Shown one piece after another: positions 43,206-51,933 of a stretch of DNA of 64,000 nt. The notes under the pieces were generated by a model. That model saw nothing but the letters and a program-made list of their open reading frames with translations. It was not told the DNA's origin and did not search any database. Both the position numbers and the translations under genes were made by a program. How positions within the stretch are numbered: the first letter of the stretch is position 1; each line of letters starts with the position of its first letter. The stretch comes from Caldilineaceae bacterium (GTDB lineage: Bacteria > Chloroflexota > Anaerolineae > Caldilineales > Caldilineaceae): the NCBI GenBank assembly GCA_022842065.1, contig JALHQH010000020.1, positions 124,001-188,000 on the forward strand. Reading direction: 5' to 3'.

Positions 43206-45524
43206 ATGGCAAGCTTTCCCAGTCAACAAAAGTGGTCGTGGCTCTGCAAATCAGTCGCGCAGATCGTCACCGGTTTTACCTTCCCGCACCTGCATTGGGA
43301 AGAGACCCATCACGACCAAACCTTACGTTTCTTACGCCATATTCTCCGTCTGTTGCTGATCATCGTGCCGGCGATTGGCCTCATCCTCTTAGTGACCAAA
43401 CCGGATGGCTGGCAGAATGGGATGATCGGTGTGACTGTTGCCAGCATCCTTTATCTACTCAACTTATGGTGGTTATCACGCTTCCCGTCCACCCGTTGGG
43501 GTACAATCAATTTGGTCTTTAGCGCGATTATCGCCATCTGGTTAACGATTCTCTCCTACCAGGAATACTCAGTGCCATCACTCTTGTGGTTGGCTATCCT
43601 CTCTTGGTTTACGATCATGGTCGCCGGCTACAAGAGTGGTCTCTTGATCACGCTCCTTACGGTGTTAATGTTCCTCCTTTATCATTTCAACGCCACACCA
43701 CTTTTTCGGCAAGTTGATGCTTCTGCTACCCGCTATATTATTGTGCCGGCGGGCAGCTTCATGTTCTCTTTCGTCATCTTTTTGGGTTGTTCCAGCCTGA
43801 TCCTTGCCCTGCTTGATTTTAGCCGGCGGCGCTCGGCGCGAGAACTGATGGCCTCCGAGCAAAAGCGTCGGCTTTACATCCAGCAGACGAGCATGGCTGT
43901 CATTGACTGCGATGTGAATGGCCTGATTACGGGGTGGAACCGCGCCGCACACCGGACCTTTGGTTATACCACCGCTGAAGCGCTCGGCCAGCATGCCATC
44001 GAACTCTTGACGGCACCCGACGCGCGTCCGGCGGTTCACACATTGGTCACCGAGATCAAACAGCAGATTTTGACCGAAGTGCGCAATATTAATACAAACT
44101 ATACCAAAGATGGGCGCATCATTACTTGTGAATGGACGAATACGGGGATCTGGACGGAGACTGGCCAGTTCATGGGCTTCATTTACAGTGCGGTCGATAT
44201 TACGGCGCGGATTGAAAGTGAGCGTGAACTCAAACTAGCCAAAGAACAGGCCGAGGCCGCGACGCATGCCAAAAGTTCTTTTTTGGCGAACATGAGCCAT
44301 GAGATTCGCACACCCATGAATGGGGTGATCGGCATGACCAATCTGTTGCTGGCGACAGCGCTGAGCGCAGAACAGGCCGAATATGTGGAGACAATTCACA
44401 AGAGTGGCAATGCCCTGCTGGATATCATCAACGAGATTCTTGATTTCTCGAAGATTGAATCGGGTAAATTGACCTTGGATCTCCAGGCGTTTGATCTGCA
44501 TCGCACCTTGGAAGATACGATCAATCTGCTTGTTAATCATGAGCGCTGCCACACGGTTGCGCTGACGTTGCAGATTGGTGCCACCGTGCCCCACTGGCTG
44601 GTGGGGGATGCTGGGCGCCTGCGCCAGATTCTGATTAATCTGCTGGGTAATGCGCTAAAATTTACGGAACGGGGCACCGTTACGCTTGCTGTCGATGTGC
44701 AACAACTGAGCGGGGATTGGGCAGAACTTTGCTTTGCTGTCCATGATACTGGGATTGGCATCGCGCCGACCCGGATCAATGGGCTTTTTGAACGTTTTGT
44801 CCAGGCCGATGTATCGGCCACACGCAAGTATAGTGGGACTGGGTTGGGCTTATCGATTTGTAAGTTGCTGGTCGATAAGATGGATGGCCGGATCTGGGCA
44901 GAAAGTGAATTGGATAAAGGCTCGGCCTTTTATGTGACATTGCGTTTCCCGCTCGCCGAACATCGGGCACCGCCACTGCGCAAACAACTAAACCCCGCAA
45001 CGCTGCCGAAGCCTGCTTTGCATGATGCGCTGACCATTCTCCTGGTGGAAGATAATCCAATCAATCAGAAGGTGGCACTGCGCATCCTCGCCCACATTGG
45101 CTACCAGGCCACCCTGGCCCACAATGGCAAAGCTGCCGTCGAGGCGGTGCAACAACATGCCTATGATCTGGTGCTCATGGATCTACAAATGCCGGAAATG
45201 GATGGCTTTGAAGCCACCCGGCAGATCCGACGTACCGTTCCCCGCCAACGACAACCGCATATTATCGCCATGACCGCGGCCGCTTTGGCCGAAGATCACC
45301 GCCAGGCACTCGCGGCCGGCATGGATGACTTTATTGCCAAGCCCATTCGACCCGATGCCCTGGCCCAAAAACTAACTTCCGTCCCTCGGTTGCAATCGCA
45401 AGTGCGGCAACCGATTATGTTGTATAAGGCTCGTCCTGCTTACTCAAGCGGGCTTAACCAGCGCGTAGCACCATCGCCGGCTGCTGCCCACCCTTCGACG
45501 CCACCATTGTCCGAGCGCACCTGA
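43206..45524 (+). CDS. Membrane hybrid sensor histidine kinase/response regulator
   Basis: A 772-residue hybrid kinase. About six transmembrane segments occupy residues 45-225 (RLLLIIVPAIGLILLVT first). A PAS domain follows (TGWNRAAHRTFGYTTAEALG), then a HisKA box FLANMSHEIRTPMNGVIGM with His365, HATPase motifs (LINLLGNALKFTERG, HDTGIGIAPTRI, GTGLGLSICKLLVDKM) and a receiver domain beginning ILLVEDNPINQ with phospho-acceptor Asp659 (LVLMDLQMPEMDGF). No output domain exists, so phosphate probably passes to an unseen Hpt or regulator. The last 28 residues, after QSQVRQPIMLYK, are encoded antisense to the 3' end of the SH3b gene and look non-conserved. The ligand is unknown. Confidence 0.9.
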   Translation: MASFPSQQKWSWLCKSVAQIVTGFTFPHLHWEETHHDQTLRFLRHILRLLLIIVPAIGLILLVTKPDGWQNGMIGVTVASILYLLNLWWLSRFPSTRWGTINLVFSAIIAIWLTILSYQEYSVPSLLWLAILSWFTIMVAGYKSGLLITLLTVLMFLLYHFNATPLFRQVDASATRYIIVPAGSFMFSFVIFLGCSSLILALLDFSRRRSARELMASEQKRRLYIQQTSMAVIDCDVNGLITGWNRAAHRTFGYTTAEALGQHAIELLTAPDARPAVHTLVTEIKQQILTEVRNINTNYTKDGRIITCEWTNTGIWTETGQFMGFIYSAVDITARIESERELKLAKEQAEAATHAKSSFLANMSHEIRTPMNGVIGMTNLLLATALSAEQAEYVETIHKSGNALLDIINEILDFSKIESGKLTLDLQAFDLHRTLEDTINLLVNHERCHTVALTLQIGATVPHWLVGDAGRLRQILINLLGNALKFTERGTVTLAVDVQQLSGDWAELCFAVHDTGIGIAPTRINGLFERFVQADVSATRKYSGTGLGLSICKLLVDKMDGRIWAESELDKGSAFYVTLRFPLAEHRAPPLRKQLNPATLPKPALHDALTILLVEDNPINQKVALRILAHIGYQATLAHNGKAAVEAVQQHAYDLVLMDLQMPEMDGFEATRQIRRTVPRQRQPHIIAMTAAALAEDHRQALAAGMDDFIAKPIRPDALAQKLTSVPRLQSQVRQPIMLYKARPAYSSGLNQRVAPSPAAAHPSTPPLSERT

Positions 45525-46339
45525 TACCAGGTAAAGCCACCAGCCTGCTGTGGTCCATTAATCACGGTCATCTGTTCGCCGGCATTGACGCGCGCCACGA
45601 GGGTGGCATTGGTCCCTGGGGAAACGCGGACACTAAGCTGGCCATTGTCAGGCATGGTTACGGCGACCCGGTCGCCCACTCGTGGTGCGCGATCGACCGG
45701 CTGTACCTCCCCTACCTGTGGACTTAGCCAGACCGTCTCAGCATCACCATCGGCAACCCAACCTACATTACCCTGCCCATCATCCACGCGCCACCAGGTA
45801 AAATTGTCTGCTGTCGTCGGTCCCTCAACAACTGTTACCCGAATACCAGTAGCCAACTGTAAGATCAGCCCGGCACTGGACGCCGGGTTCGTGCGCATAT
45901 TCAGCCCTGCGGGCGCGGTCACGCGGGCGGGCTGGCCTGCTTGCAACCCCGTACCTGTTGGGGCGGCACTGGTTGGCGCTAGGGTCGGTTCGGGGGCTGC
46001 GGTGTTGGTTGCAATGAGTGGTAATGGGGTGATCTGGGCGACAGCGAGGGTTGGGGCGATGGCTGGGTTTGTGGGTGTTGAAAAATTATCGACAGGTGAC
46101 ATGGTGGTCGGGGTAGGCGTTGGGCGTGGGGCAAAACTGCCACAGGCCAGCAAAGGCAGCAACCAAAGCAGCGAGGCCACAATCAACAGGCGTAACGGCG
46201 CGCTGACCAGCGTCTTGTCGGTCGTCTCGTCGGTGCTACTACGCCCACTGGCCCGGTAACGCGCATGCCACCAACCATGCGCTGAGGTTGCTTGGCTATA
46301 GCCATTATTAGGTGTACTACATGAACGAATGTTTCTCAT
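45440..46339 (-). CDS. SH3b-domain lipoprotein or membrane-anchored protein
   Basis: A 299-residue exported protein. A hydrophobic stretch at about 50-66 (LLIVASLLWLLPLLACGS) ends in a lipobox-like LLAC-G, so it is probably lipid-anchored after a long 48-residue cytoplasmic lead. A Pro-Thr-rich linker to about 130 is followed by two bacterial SH3 domains: ARVTAPAGLNMRTNPASSAG with WWRVDDGQGNVGWVADGDAE, and LSVRVSPGTNATLVARVNAG with WYQVRSDNGGVEGWAAAGDG. Such domains bind cell-wall or surface polymers. Its 3' end overlaps the histidine kinase gene by 85 bases on the opposite strand. A TATAAT element at 46347-46352 suggests a leaderless start. Confidence 0.85.
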   Translation of the reverse strand: MRNIRSCSTPNNGYSQATSAHGWWHARYRASGRSSTDETTDKTLVSAPLRLLIVASLLWLLPLLACGSFAPRPTPTPTTMSPVDNFSTPTNPAIAPTLAVAQITPLPLIATNTAAPEPTLAPTSAAPTGTGLQAGQPARVTAPAGLNMRTNPASSAGLILQLATGIRVTVVEGPTTADNFTWWRVDDGQGNVGWVADGDAETVWLSPQVGEVQPVDRAPRVGDRVAVTMPDNGQLSVRVSPGTNATLVARVNAGEQMTVINGPQQAGGFTWYQVRSDNGGVEGWAAAGDGATRWLSPLE

Positions 46340-46346
46340 AACCTAC

Positions 46347-46352
46347 ATTATA
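46347..46352 (-). promoter_or_regulatory. -10 element of the SH3b gene
   Basis: On the minus strand a perfect TATAAT is followed by gtaggtt and then the ATG at 46339, placing the expected transcript start at the initiation codon. No ribosome binding site is present and the -35 region is weak. Confidence 0.5.
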
Positions 46353-46436
46353 GCAAAGATCTACGGATTGGTTCTACTGTGAACAGCGTAAGATGTATAT
46401 TCTTCGGGTACTAAAAGATCGGGGGGTATTGGTTAA

Positions 46437-46496
46437 GTTAGCTGGTTGAGCTTGTTGAAACTAACCAACCAACTAACCAACTAACTAACCTAACGA
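46437..46496. repeat. Iterated-word palindrome between serA and the SH3b gene
   Basis: Repeats of ctaac, caact and aaccaac words on the right can pair with ggttaagttagctggttg on the left. The block reaches the serA stop codon, so it probably forms the 3' hairpin of the serA region or of the SH3b leader. Confidence 0.6.
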
Positions 46497-48080
46497 AATC
46501 GTGCGCAGCCAATTAATGTGTTCCCATGCTTCCAGCGCATCGGCCAACGCGGTTGGCATTGGTTCATCGAGCCCCAAAACCATGATTGCATCGGTCCGCG
46601 GGGCATGGCGCCCCACATGCATAAAGCTGATATTAACGTCCGCTTCACCCAACAGCGTACCCGCGCGTCCGACGATGCCTGGCCGGTCGCGGTGTGAGGT
46701 CAACAACATGTGCCCTTGCGCGGGGAAATCAACCCATTGCTCATTAATCGCTACGATATAAGGTTCACCGCGCACGATCCCACCACTGACTGCCCACTTT
46801 GGCCCGGATTGGGCACTGACGGTCAACATCGTCTCGTACGGCGCGTCATGCTGATGCTGCTTGATCTCGATCAGGTTGATGCCGCGGCGCTGGGCAATCA
46901 GCGTCGCATTGACCAGGTTGATGCGCACCTGGGTAACATCAGCCAACAGGCCTTTGATCACCGCGGCGTTGATATAGGCCAAGTCAAAATTAGCGAGGTT
47001 GCCAAAGGCGGTGACGGTCAGATCGCCGGTGCCCTGTACGCCCATCTGGCGCAGAAAACTGCCCAGTCGTTCCCCAAGGTCAATATAGGGAATCAGGAAA
47101 TCGAGGTCGCGCGGCGGAATGAGCGGCGCGTTGACCGCATAGCGCGCCGGCAGATCGTTGAGCACATCAAGCACCTGCAACGCCACATCCTCGGCGACCT
47201 GCTCCTGTGCTTCCACGGTGCTGGCACCCAGGTGCGGGGTCAGGATGATCTGGTCCGACTTGCGCAGGGGACTTTCCTGGGGCAACGGCTCTTCATCAAA
47301 GACATCGAGCGCGGCACCGGAAATATGACCACTCTGCACCGCTTCGTACAGCGCCACCTCATCAATGACCCCGCCACGCGCAACATTGAGGATGCGCGCA
47401 CCGGTCTTCATGTGCGCTAATTGCTCGCGGCTAATTAGGTTTCGGGTCTGCGGCGTCAAGGGCGTGTGTAAGGTTAAAAAATCTGCCTCGGCCAGCACGC
47501 GATCAAGTTCATACAGTGTCACCCCTTGGTGGGCAGCATAATCGGGGGTAACATAAGGATCGTAGGCAACCACACGCATCCCCAATCCTTGCGCACGGCG
47601 ACAGACTTCCTGGGCCACGCGCCCAAAGCCGACGGTACCTAGCACCTTATTGCGCACTTCAACGCCGACAAATTTGTTGCGCTTCCAGTCGCCTTTGCGC
47701 ACACTGGCATCGGCCTGTGGGATCATACGCGCCATCGCCATCAGCATGGCCACTGTATGTTCGGCGGCCGCAACGGTGTTACCGGTCGGCGCATTGACGA
47801 CGATGACGCCGGCTTGGGTCGCCGCGTCGACATCAATGTTGTCGACGCCAACGCCGGCCCGGCCAACCACCCGCAGCCGCTTGCCGGCCTGGATTACCTC
47901 GGCGGTGACACGGGTGCTGCTGCGCACCAACAAGGCATCAAATTCAGGGATCACTGCAAGTAACTGCTCGGGGGTCAGGCTGGTTTGAATCGAGACTTCG
48001 ACATTCTCCGCTTCACGCAGCGGTTTCAAACCAACATCGGCCAACGCATCGCTGACCAGAATTTTATATTTTGGGGTCAT
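46485..48080 (-). CDS. serA: D-3-phosphoglycerate dehydrogenase
   Basis: A 531-residue long-form SerA that oxidises 3-phosphoglycerate with NAD+, the first step of serine synthesis. The start MTPKYKILVSDALADVGLKP leads to the substrate domain (LLVRSSTRVTAEVI). The Rossmann part includes LGTVGFGRVAQEVCRRAQGL, in which the usual GxGxxG is G-T-V-G-F-G. Catalytic residues are in ILNVARGGVIDEVALYEAVQ (Arg), VFDEEPLPQESPL (Glu) and LTPHLGASTVEAQEQVAEDV (His). An intervening ASB domain and a C-terminal ACT domain (MLLTSHRDRPGIVGRAGTLL) complete it, so serine feedback is plausible. It is a single gene; the site ahead of the ATG is weak. Confidence 0.96.
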   Translation of the reverse strand: MTPKYKILVSDALADVGLKPLREAENVEVSIQTSLTPEQLLAVIPEFDALLVRSSTRVTAEVIQAGKRLRVVGRAGVGVDNIDVDAATQAGVIVVNAPTGNTVAAAEHTVAMLMAMARMIPQADASVRKGDWKRNKFVGVEVRNKVLGTVGFGRVAQEVCRRAQGLGMRVVAYDPYVTPDYAAHQGVTLYELDRVLAEADFLTLHTPLTPQTRNLISREQLAHMKTGARILNVARGGVIDEVALYEAVQSGHISGAALDVFDEEPLPQESPLRKSDQIILTPHLGASTVEAQEQVAEDVALQVLDVLNDLPARYAVNAPLIPPRDLDFLIPYIDLGERLGSFLRQMGVQGTGDLTVTAFGNLANFDLAYINAAVIKGLLADVTQVRINLVNATLIAQRRGINLIEIKQHQHDAPYETMLTVSAQSGPKWAVSGGIVRGEPYIVAINEQWVDFPAQGHMLLTSHRDRPGIVGRAGTLLGEADVNISFMHVGRHAPRTDAIMVLGLDEPMPTALADALEAWEHINWLRTISLG

Positions 48081-48202
48081 TGTCTTACTTTCTCATTGTT
48101 TGTTACTACTTTTTATTTAGCGCCGACAAGAAAATATAAAATCTTCTTGCGGTTATTCACGACCAATTTCGGGCACAGATAAACCACGACAAATCTTGCG
48201 GG

Positions 48203-48391
48203 CTATTCGTCTGATAAGCTATGCAAACCATCAGCAAACCGATCTTCTAGAATCAGGGCAATCGCGTCCGCTAGACTCTGTAATGCTTCTTGCTGCGTAT
48301 GTCCTTGTCCGTTTGCCCCTGGTACTTCTGGTGAATAAGCAATGTACCATTCCTCGTCTCTTTCAAGCACTGCGGTAAATTCATTGCGCAT
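48203..48391 (-). CDS. HicB-like antitoxin family protein without toxin partner
   Basis: A 62-residue protein with only the HicB partial RNase H-like fold: MRNEFTAVLERDEEWYIAYS, PEVPGANGQGHTQQEALQSL and ADAIALILEDRFADGLHSLS. The start at 48391 has aaagaa upstream; the 13-codon extension (MVNVLFPCKERIK) lacks a site. No DNA-binding domain is attached and no HicA gene is on either side: serA lies downstream and polA upstream. It may act on a distant HicA or be a solitary remnant. It is 74 bases after the polA stop on the same strand. Confidence 0.75.
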   Translation of the reverse strand: MRNEFTAVLERDEEWYIAYSPEVPGANGQGHTQQEALQSLADAIALILEDRFADGLHSLSDE

Positions 48392-48465
48392 CTTGATTCT
48401 TTCTTTGCAAGGAAACAAGACATTAACCATTAACCGTTAATTGTTCTCCATTAATTATTAATTCG

Positions 48466-51264
48466 CTACGCCGGTTCCAGATCGTACCAATTCGGCCCGA
48501 CTTCTACATCAACCTTGAGCGGCACGTCAAAGGTGTAGGCGGACTCCATAATGTCACAGACTAACTTGACGACCGCCTCTTTTTCGGCGACCGGCGCTTC
48601 GAGCACTAACTCGTCATGCACTTGCATCAACATGCGCGCTTGTAACCCCTGGGTCTGTAACTGCGCATGCAGCCTGATCATCGCGATCTTCATCACATCG
48701 GCGGCGGTGCCTTGGATGGGGGCGTTGATCGCGGCGCGCTCGACGGCCATGCGTTGGTTGAAGGGCAAGCGCCCATTCTTCAACTCGGCAAAAAAGCGCT
48801 TGCGCCCGAGCAAGGTTTCCACATACCCTTCCCGGTTGAGCATTTCGGTGGTGCGCTCGATATATTCACGAATGCGTGGGTAGGTCACAAAGTATTGATC
48901 TAGAAAACGTTGGGCCTCTTTGGGATCCATGTCAGTGCGATTGCTGATACCAAAGGCGGACGAGCCATAGATCGTGGCAAAGTTAATCGTCTTGGCCAGC
49001 CCGCGCTGTGCACTTGTCACCTCGTTGATCGGTATGCCGAACAGTTTGGAGGCGGTGGTGGCGTGAATATCCTGATTGTTGCGGAAGGCATCGATCAGGA
49101 TCTCTTCTTTGGCGACGTGCGCCATTACGCGTAACTCAACCTGGCTGTAGTCGGCGGCAATCAGCAGCCAACCTTCCGGCGCGACAAAGGCGCGGCGGAT
49201 TTCACGGCCCAACTCGGTGCGGATCGGGATGTTCTGCAAGTTGGGATTGCTGCTGCTCATGCGCCCGGTGACCGCGCCGGTCTGGCTAAAGCTGGTGTGA
49301 ACACGCCCCGTCTCTGGGTTGACCAGCAACGGCAGTGCGTCGACATAAGTGCCGCGTAGCTTTTCCAACTGGCGCTGTTCCATAATAATTGCAATCACGC
49401 GCTGCTGTTGTTCGCTCAATTGGCTGCGCATGGACGCCAACTTTTCCAACTCGGCCACGGCCGTACTGATCTGCCCGCCTTTGGTGCGACTCAACCCTTT
49501 AACCGGGAAGGCGAGTTCATCAAAGAGCACCTGGCTTAATTGCTGCGTGCTGCGCAGGTTAAACTCATGGCCAACCAGGCCGAACAGTTCCTTTTCCAGC
49601 GCCGCCAGCCGTTCGGTCAACTGGCCGGACATCTTGGCCAGATAGGCGAGATCGAGCTTGACGCCGGCCATCTCCATGTCGGTGAGCACCGGCAATAGCG
49701 GCAGTTCGGTGTTCTCGTACAGTTCCCACATGCCCGCTTCCTGCAGGCGTGGTACCAACTTTTCGTAGAGCTGAATCGTGACATCAACATCGGCCCCACA
49801 GTACGCGCCCACCGCGGCAATCGGCACCTGGTCAATCGTGATCTGCTTGCGTCCGGTACCGATAAGATCGGTGATCTCGGTCATCTGCCAGGACAACTCG
49901 GTGGCCGCTTGCCCTTTCAACCCCAGGTTGTGGCTGGCGGGATCGAGCAACCAGGCCATCGTCATCGTATCGTGGATTGGTCCGGCAATGGTCAACCCAT
50001 TGCGCAGACAGACGGTCAGATCATACTTGCCGTTGTGCGCGACCTTGGGCAACTGCGGATCAGCGAAGAAGGGTTGCATGGCCTCACAGACCTGTGCCCA
50101 TGGCAGTTGATCGCCCGTAGTGTGGCCAACCGGAATATAGGCCGCCTCACCCGCTGCCCAGGCCACGCCCAGGCCAACCAGGGTTGCTTGGACAGCGTCA
50201 GTGCTGGTTGTTTCTACATCAAAGCTGAGGATCTTGGCCGTTTTGAGCGTTGCCACCAGCTCCTGTAAGCCCGCTTCATCTTGAATACAACCATAGGGTA
50301 CGTTGGCCGGGATGGGGATGGTTGGTTCGCCTGTGTCAGGCGCATCAAAGAGGCCCAACTGCCCATTATCCCCGGTCGGCATGGGCTGCATCAGTTGGCT
50401 GGTTTGGGGCAACTCTTTGAGCAGACTGCGGAATTCCAGCGCGTGGAAAAGGGTGACCACCGCGTCCTGGTCATAGCTGCTAAGTTGGCACGCCGCGGGG
50501 TCATAGACCAGATCCAGATCACGCACGATGGTGACGAGCCGCTTGTTGCGCTCGACCTGGGGGCGGCCATCGATCAGGCTCTGGCGTGTCTTTGGCCCAG
50601 AGATTTCGTCGATGTGGGCGTAGAGATTGTCGAGCGAGCCATATTGGGTGAGCAATTTGGCCGCCGTCTTTTCACCGACGCCGGCCACCCCCGGGATATT
50701 ATCCGAACTGTCACCGGTGAGGGCTTTGAGATCGATAAATTGGGCTGGCGAGAGGGTATAACGTTCCGCCAACTCGGGTAGCCCATAAACACTAGTTACC
50801 GGATTGGGGCCACCGGAGGTGTAGAGAATCTTCACCCGCTCATCGATCAGCTGGAACATATCGCGGTCACCGGTGAGGATCAGCACATCATTGCCTGCCT
50901 GTCCGGCTTGCAACGAAAGCGTGCCCAACACATCATCTGCTTCATAGTTGGGGTAGGTGACGATGGGAATGTTAAACGCCTGCAACAGCTCGGTGATGCG
51001 CTCCATCTGCGTGCGCATCTCGTCTGGCATGGCATCGCGCGTCGCTTTGTAGTCGCTAAATTCACTGTGCCGCCAGGTGTCGCCCAGGTCAAAGGCGACC
51101 GCGACCTCGTCTGGCTTATATTCCTTGATCACGCTGAGCAGCTTGCGCGCAAAACCATAGACCGCGCCGGTCAGCTCGCCCGTGCGCGTCGAAAGCGGCG
51201 TCTTCATGCCAAAATAGGCCCGATACGCCTGCGAATGGCCGTCGATGAGTAGTAATGTTGACAT
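48466..51264 (-). CDS. polA: DNA polymerase I
   Basis: A 932-residue family A polymerase with all three activities. The 5' nuclease domain (MSTLLLIDGHSQAYRAYFGM, VAFDLGDTWRHSEFSDYKAT, ALTGDSSDNIPGVAGVGEKT) fills about 1-300. The 3'-5' exonuclease region retains acidic residues, LSFDVETTSTDAVQATLVGL, VAHNGKYDLTV and YCGADVDVTI, so proofreading is probably active. Polymerase motifs A, B and C are ADYSQVELRVMAH, RGLAKTINFATIYGSSAFGI and MQVHDELVLEAP. It fills gaps in repair and removes RNA primers. The minus-strand ATG has aaggtaag about 5-12 bases upstream. The hicB-like gene follows it. Confidence 0.97.
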   Translation of the reverse strand: MSTLLLIDGHSQAYRAYFGMKTPLSTRTGELTGAVYGFARKLLSVIKEYKPDEVAVAFDLGDTWRHSEFSDYKATRDAMPDEMRTQMERITELLQAFNIPIVTYPNYEADDVLGTLSLQAGQAGNDVLILTGDRDMFQLIDERVKILYTSGGPNPVTSVYGLPELAERYTLSPAQFIDLKALTGDSSDNIPGVAGVGEKTAAKLLTQYGSLDNLYAHIDEISGPKTRQSLIDGRPQVERNKRLVTIVRDLDLVYDPAACQLSSYDQDAVVTLFHALEFRSLLKELPQTSQLMQPMPTGDNGQLGLFDAPDTGEPTIPIPANVPYGCIQDEAGLQELVATLKTAKILSFDVETTSTDAVQATLVGLGVAWAAGEAAYIPVGHTTGDQLPWAQVCEAMQPFFADPQLPKVAHNGKYDLTVCLRNGLTIAGPIHDTMTMAWLLDPASHNLGLKGQAATELSWQMTEITDLIGTGRKQITIDQVPIAAVGAYCGADVDVTIQLYEKLVPRLQEAGMWELYENTELPLLPVLTDMEMAGVKLDLAYLAKMSGQLTERLAALEKELFGLVGHEFNLRSTQQLSQVLFDELAFPVKGLSRTKGGQISTAVAELEKLASMRSQLSEQQQRVIAIIMEQRQLEKLRGTYVDALPLLVNPETGRVHTSFSQTGAVTGRMSSSNPNLQNIPIRTELGREIRRAFVAPEGWLLIAADYSQVELRVMAHVAKEEILIDAFRNNQDIHATTASKLFGIPINEVTSAQRGLAKTINFATIYGSSAFGISNRTDMDPKEAQRFLDQYFVTYPRIREYIERTTEMLNREGYVETLLGRKRFFAELKNGRLPFNQRMAVERAAINAPIQGTAADVMKIAMIRLHAQLQTQGLQARMLMQVHDELVLEAPVAEKEAVVKLVCDIMESAYTFDVPLKVDVEVGPNWYDLEPA

Positions 51265-51376
51265 GTGCTTACCTTGCGTGGATGGTGTGCGCCAGCCACA
51301 AATTAGACCAATGCAAAAAGCTTAAATAATCCACTAAAACATTACTACAACGTTACCGAAATTTTGCTGGGTTTTT

Positions 51377-51452
51377 CGTCCCAGCGGGACGCTTGACCGT
51401 AGGACCAAGAAAATCATGATACTTCCCTAAGGTCAAGCGTCCCGCTGGGACG
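51377..51452. repeat. 22-bp perfect inverted repeat with self-palindromic arms
   Basis: Arms 51377-51398 and 51431-51452 are exactly complementary over 22 bases with a 32-base loop. Each arm contains gtcccagcgggac, itself a stem-loop (gtccc with gggac), so the element can form either one long hairpin or two small ones. It lies between polA and the small gene at 51529. Confidence 0.75.
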
Positions 51453-51528
51453 AACTGCTTTTAATCCAACATAACTTGCGTAACTGTACTAGTCTCTGTG
51501 TGCCTTCGTGGATTACTGTGAACTGTGC

Positions 51529-51741
51529 TTAGCTTTCAATGACCAAGCTGCCCTGTTCGAGCAGCTCGTTGACTTCGTGGATCTTCAGGATCGAGCGCAG
51601 GGTGCGCATCTTGCGCCCCGCATCGAGCCGATAGCGCCCCGCCGGCAGATCGAGAATATAGTTCTTGCCCGAGCGGTTGGCCAGGACAATAATATCGTCC
51701 GTATTTTCCTGCCAGGTGTTTTCGTTTACATTGCTTGCCAT
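51529..51741 (-). CDS. Small hypothetical protein
   Basis: A 70-residue soluble protein starting MASNVNENTWQENTDDIIVL, with a central ANRSGKNYILDLPAGRYRLD and a C-terminal helix KMRTLRSILKIHEVNELLEQ. I do not recognise a family. The start at 51741 was chosen because codons further upstream are encoded by the ggtaaatc tandem repeat and are clearly not protein. A modest site (aaaggg) lies about 14 bases upstream. It is followed by polA on the same strand after a palindromic spacer, and preceded by a glycosyltransferase gene on the same strand. Confidence 0.6.
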   Translation of the reverse strand: MASNVNENTWQENTDDIIVLANRSGKNYILDLPAGRYRLDAGRKMRTLRSILKIHEVNELLEQGSLVIES

Positions 51742-51771
51742 TGCTGGTTGCGTCCCTTTTTGGTGTAGAGC

Positions 51772-51866
51772 GGTAAATCGGTAAATCGGTAAATCGGTAA
51801 ATCGGTACATCGGTAGACCAAAAAACATGTGAGCGATCTACTGATTTACCGATGTACCGATTTACT
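51772..51866. repeat. Tandem 8-9 bp repeats forming a palindrome
   Basis: Four copies of ggtaaatc and one ggtacatc are followed, after about 35 bases, by the complementary gatttaccgatgtaccgattta. It fills the spacer between the glycosyltransferase and the small gene at 51529. Confidence 0.75.
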
Positions 51867-51933
51867 CTTCCTACCCCTTATTGTACCGCTTACACGACGA
51901 AATTGCCAATAATTCTGCAAGGTTAGCCGCTTG

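Noticed and set aside
51772..51866. Short CRISPR-like array
   Set aside because: Units are only 8-9 bases with no spacers, and no cas gene is present in the window.
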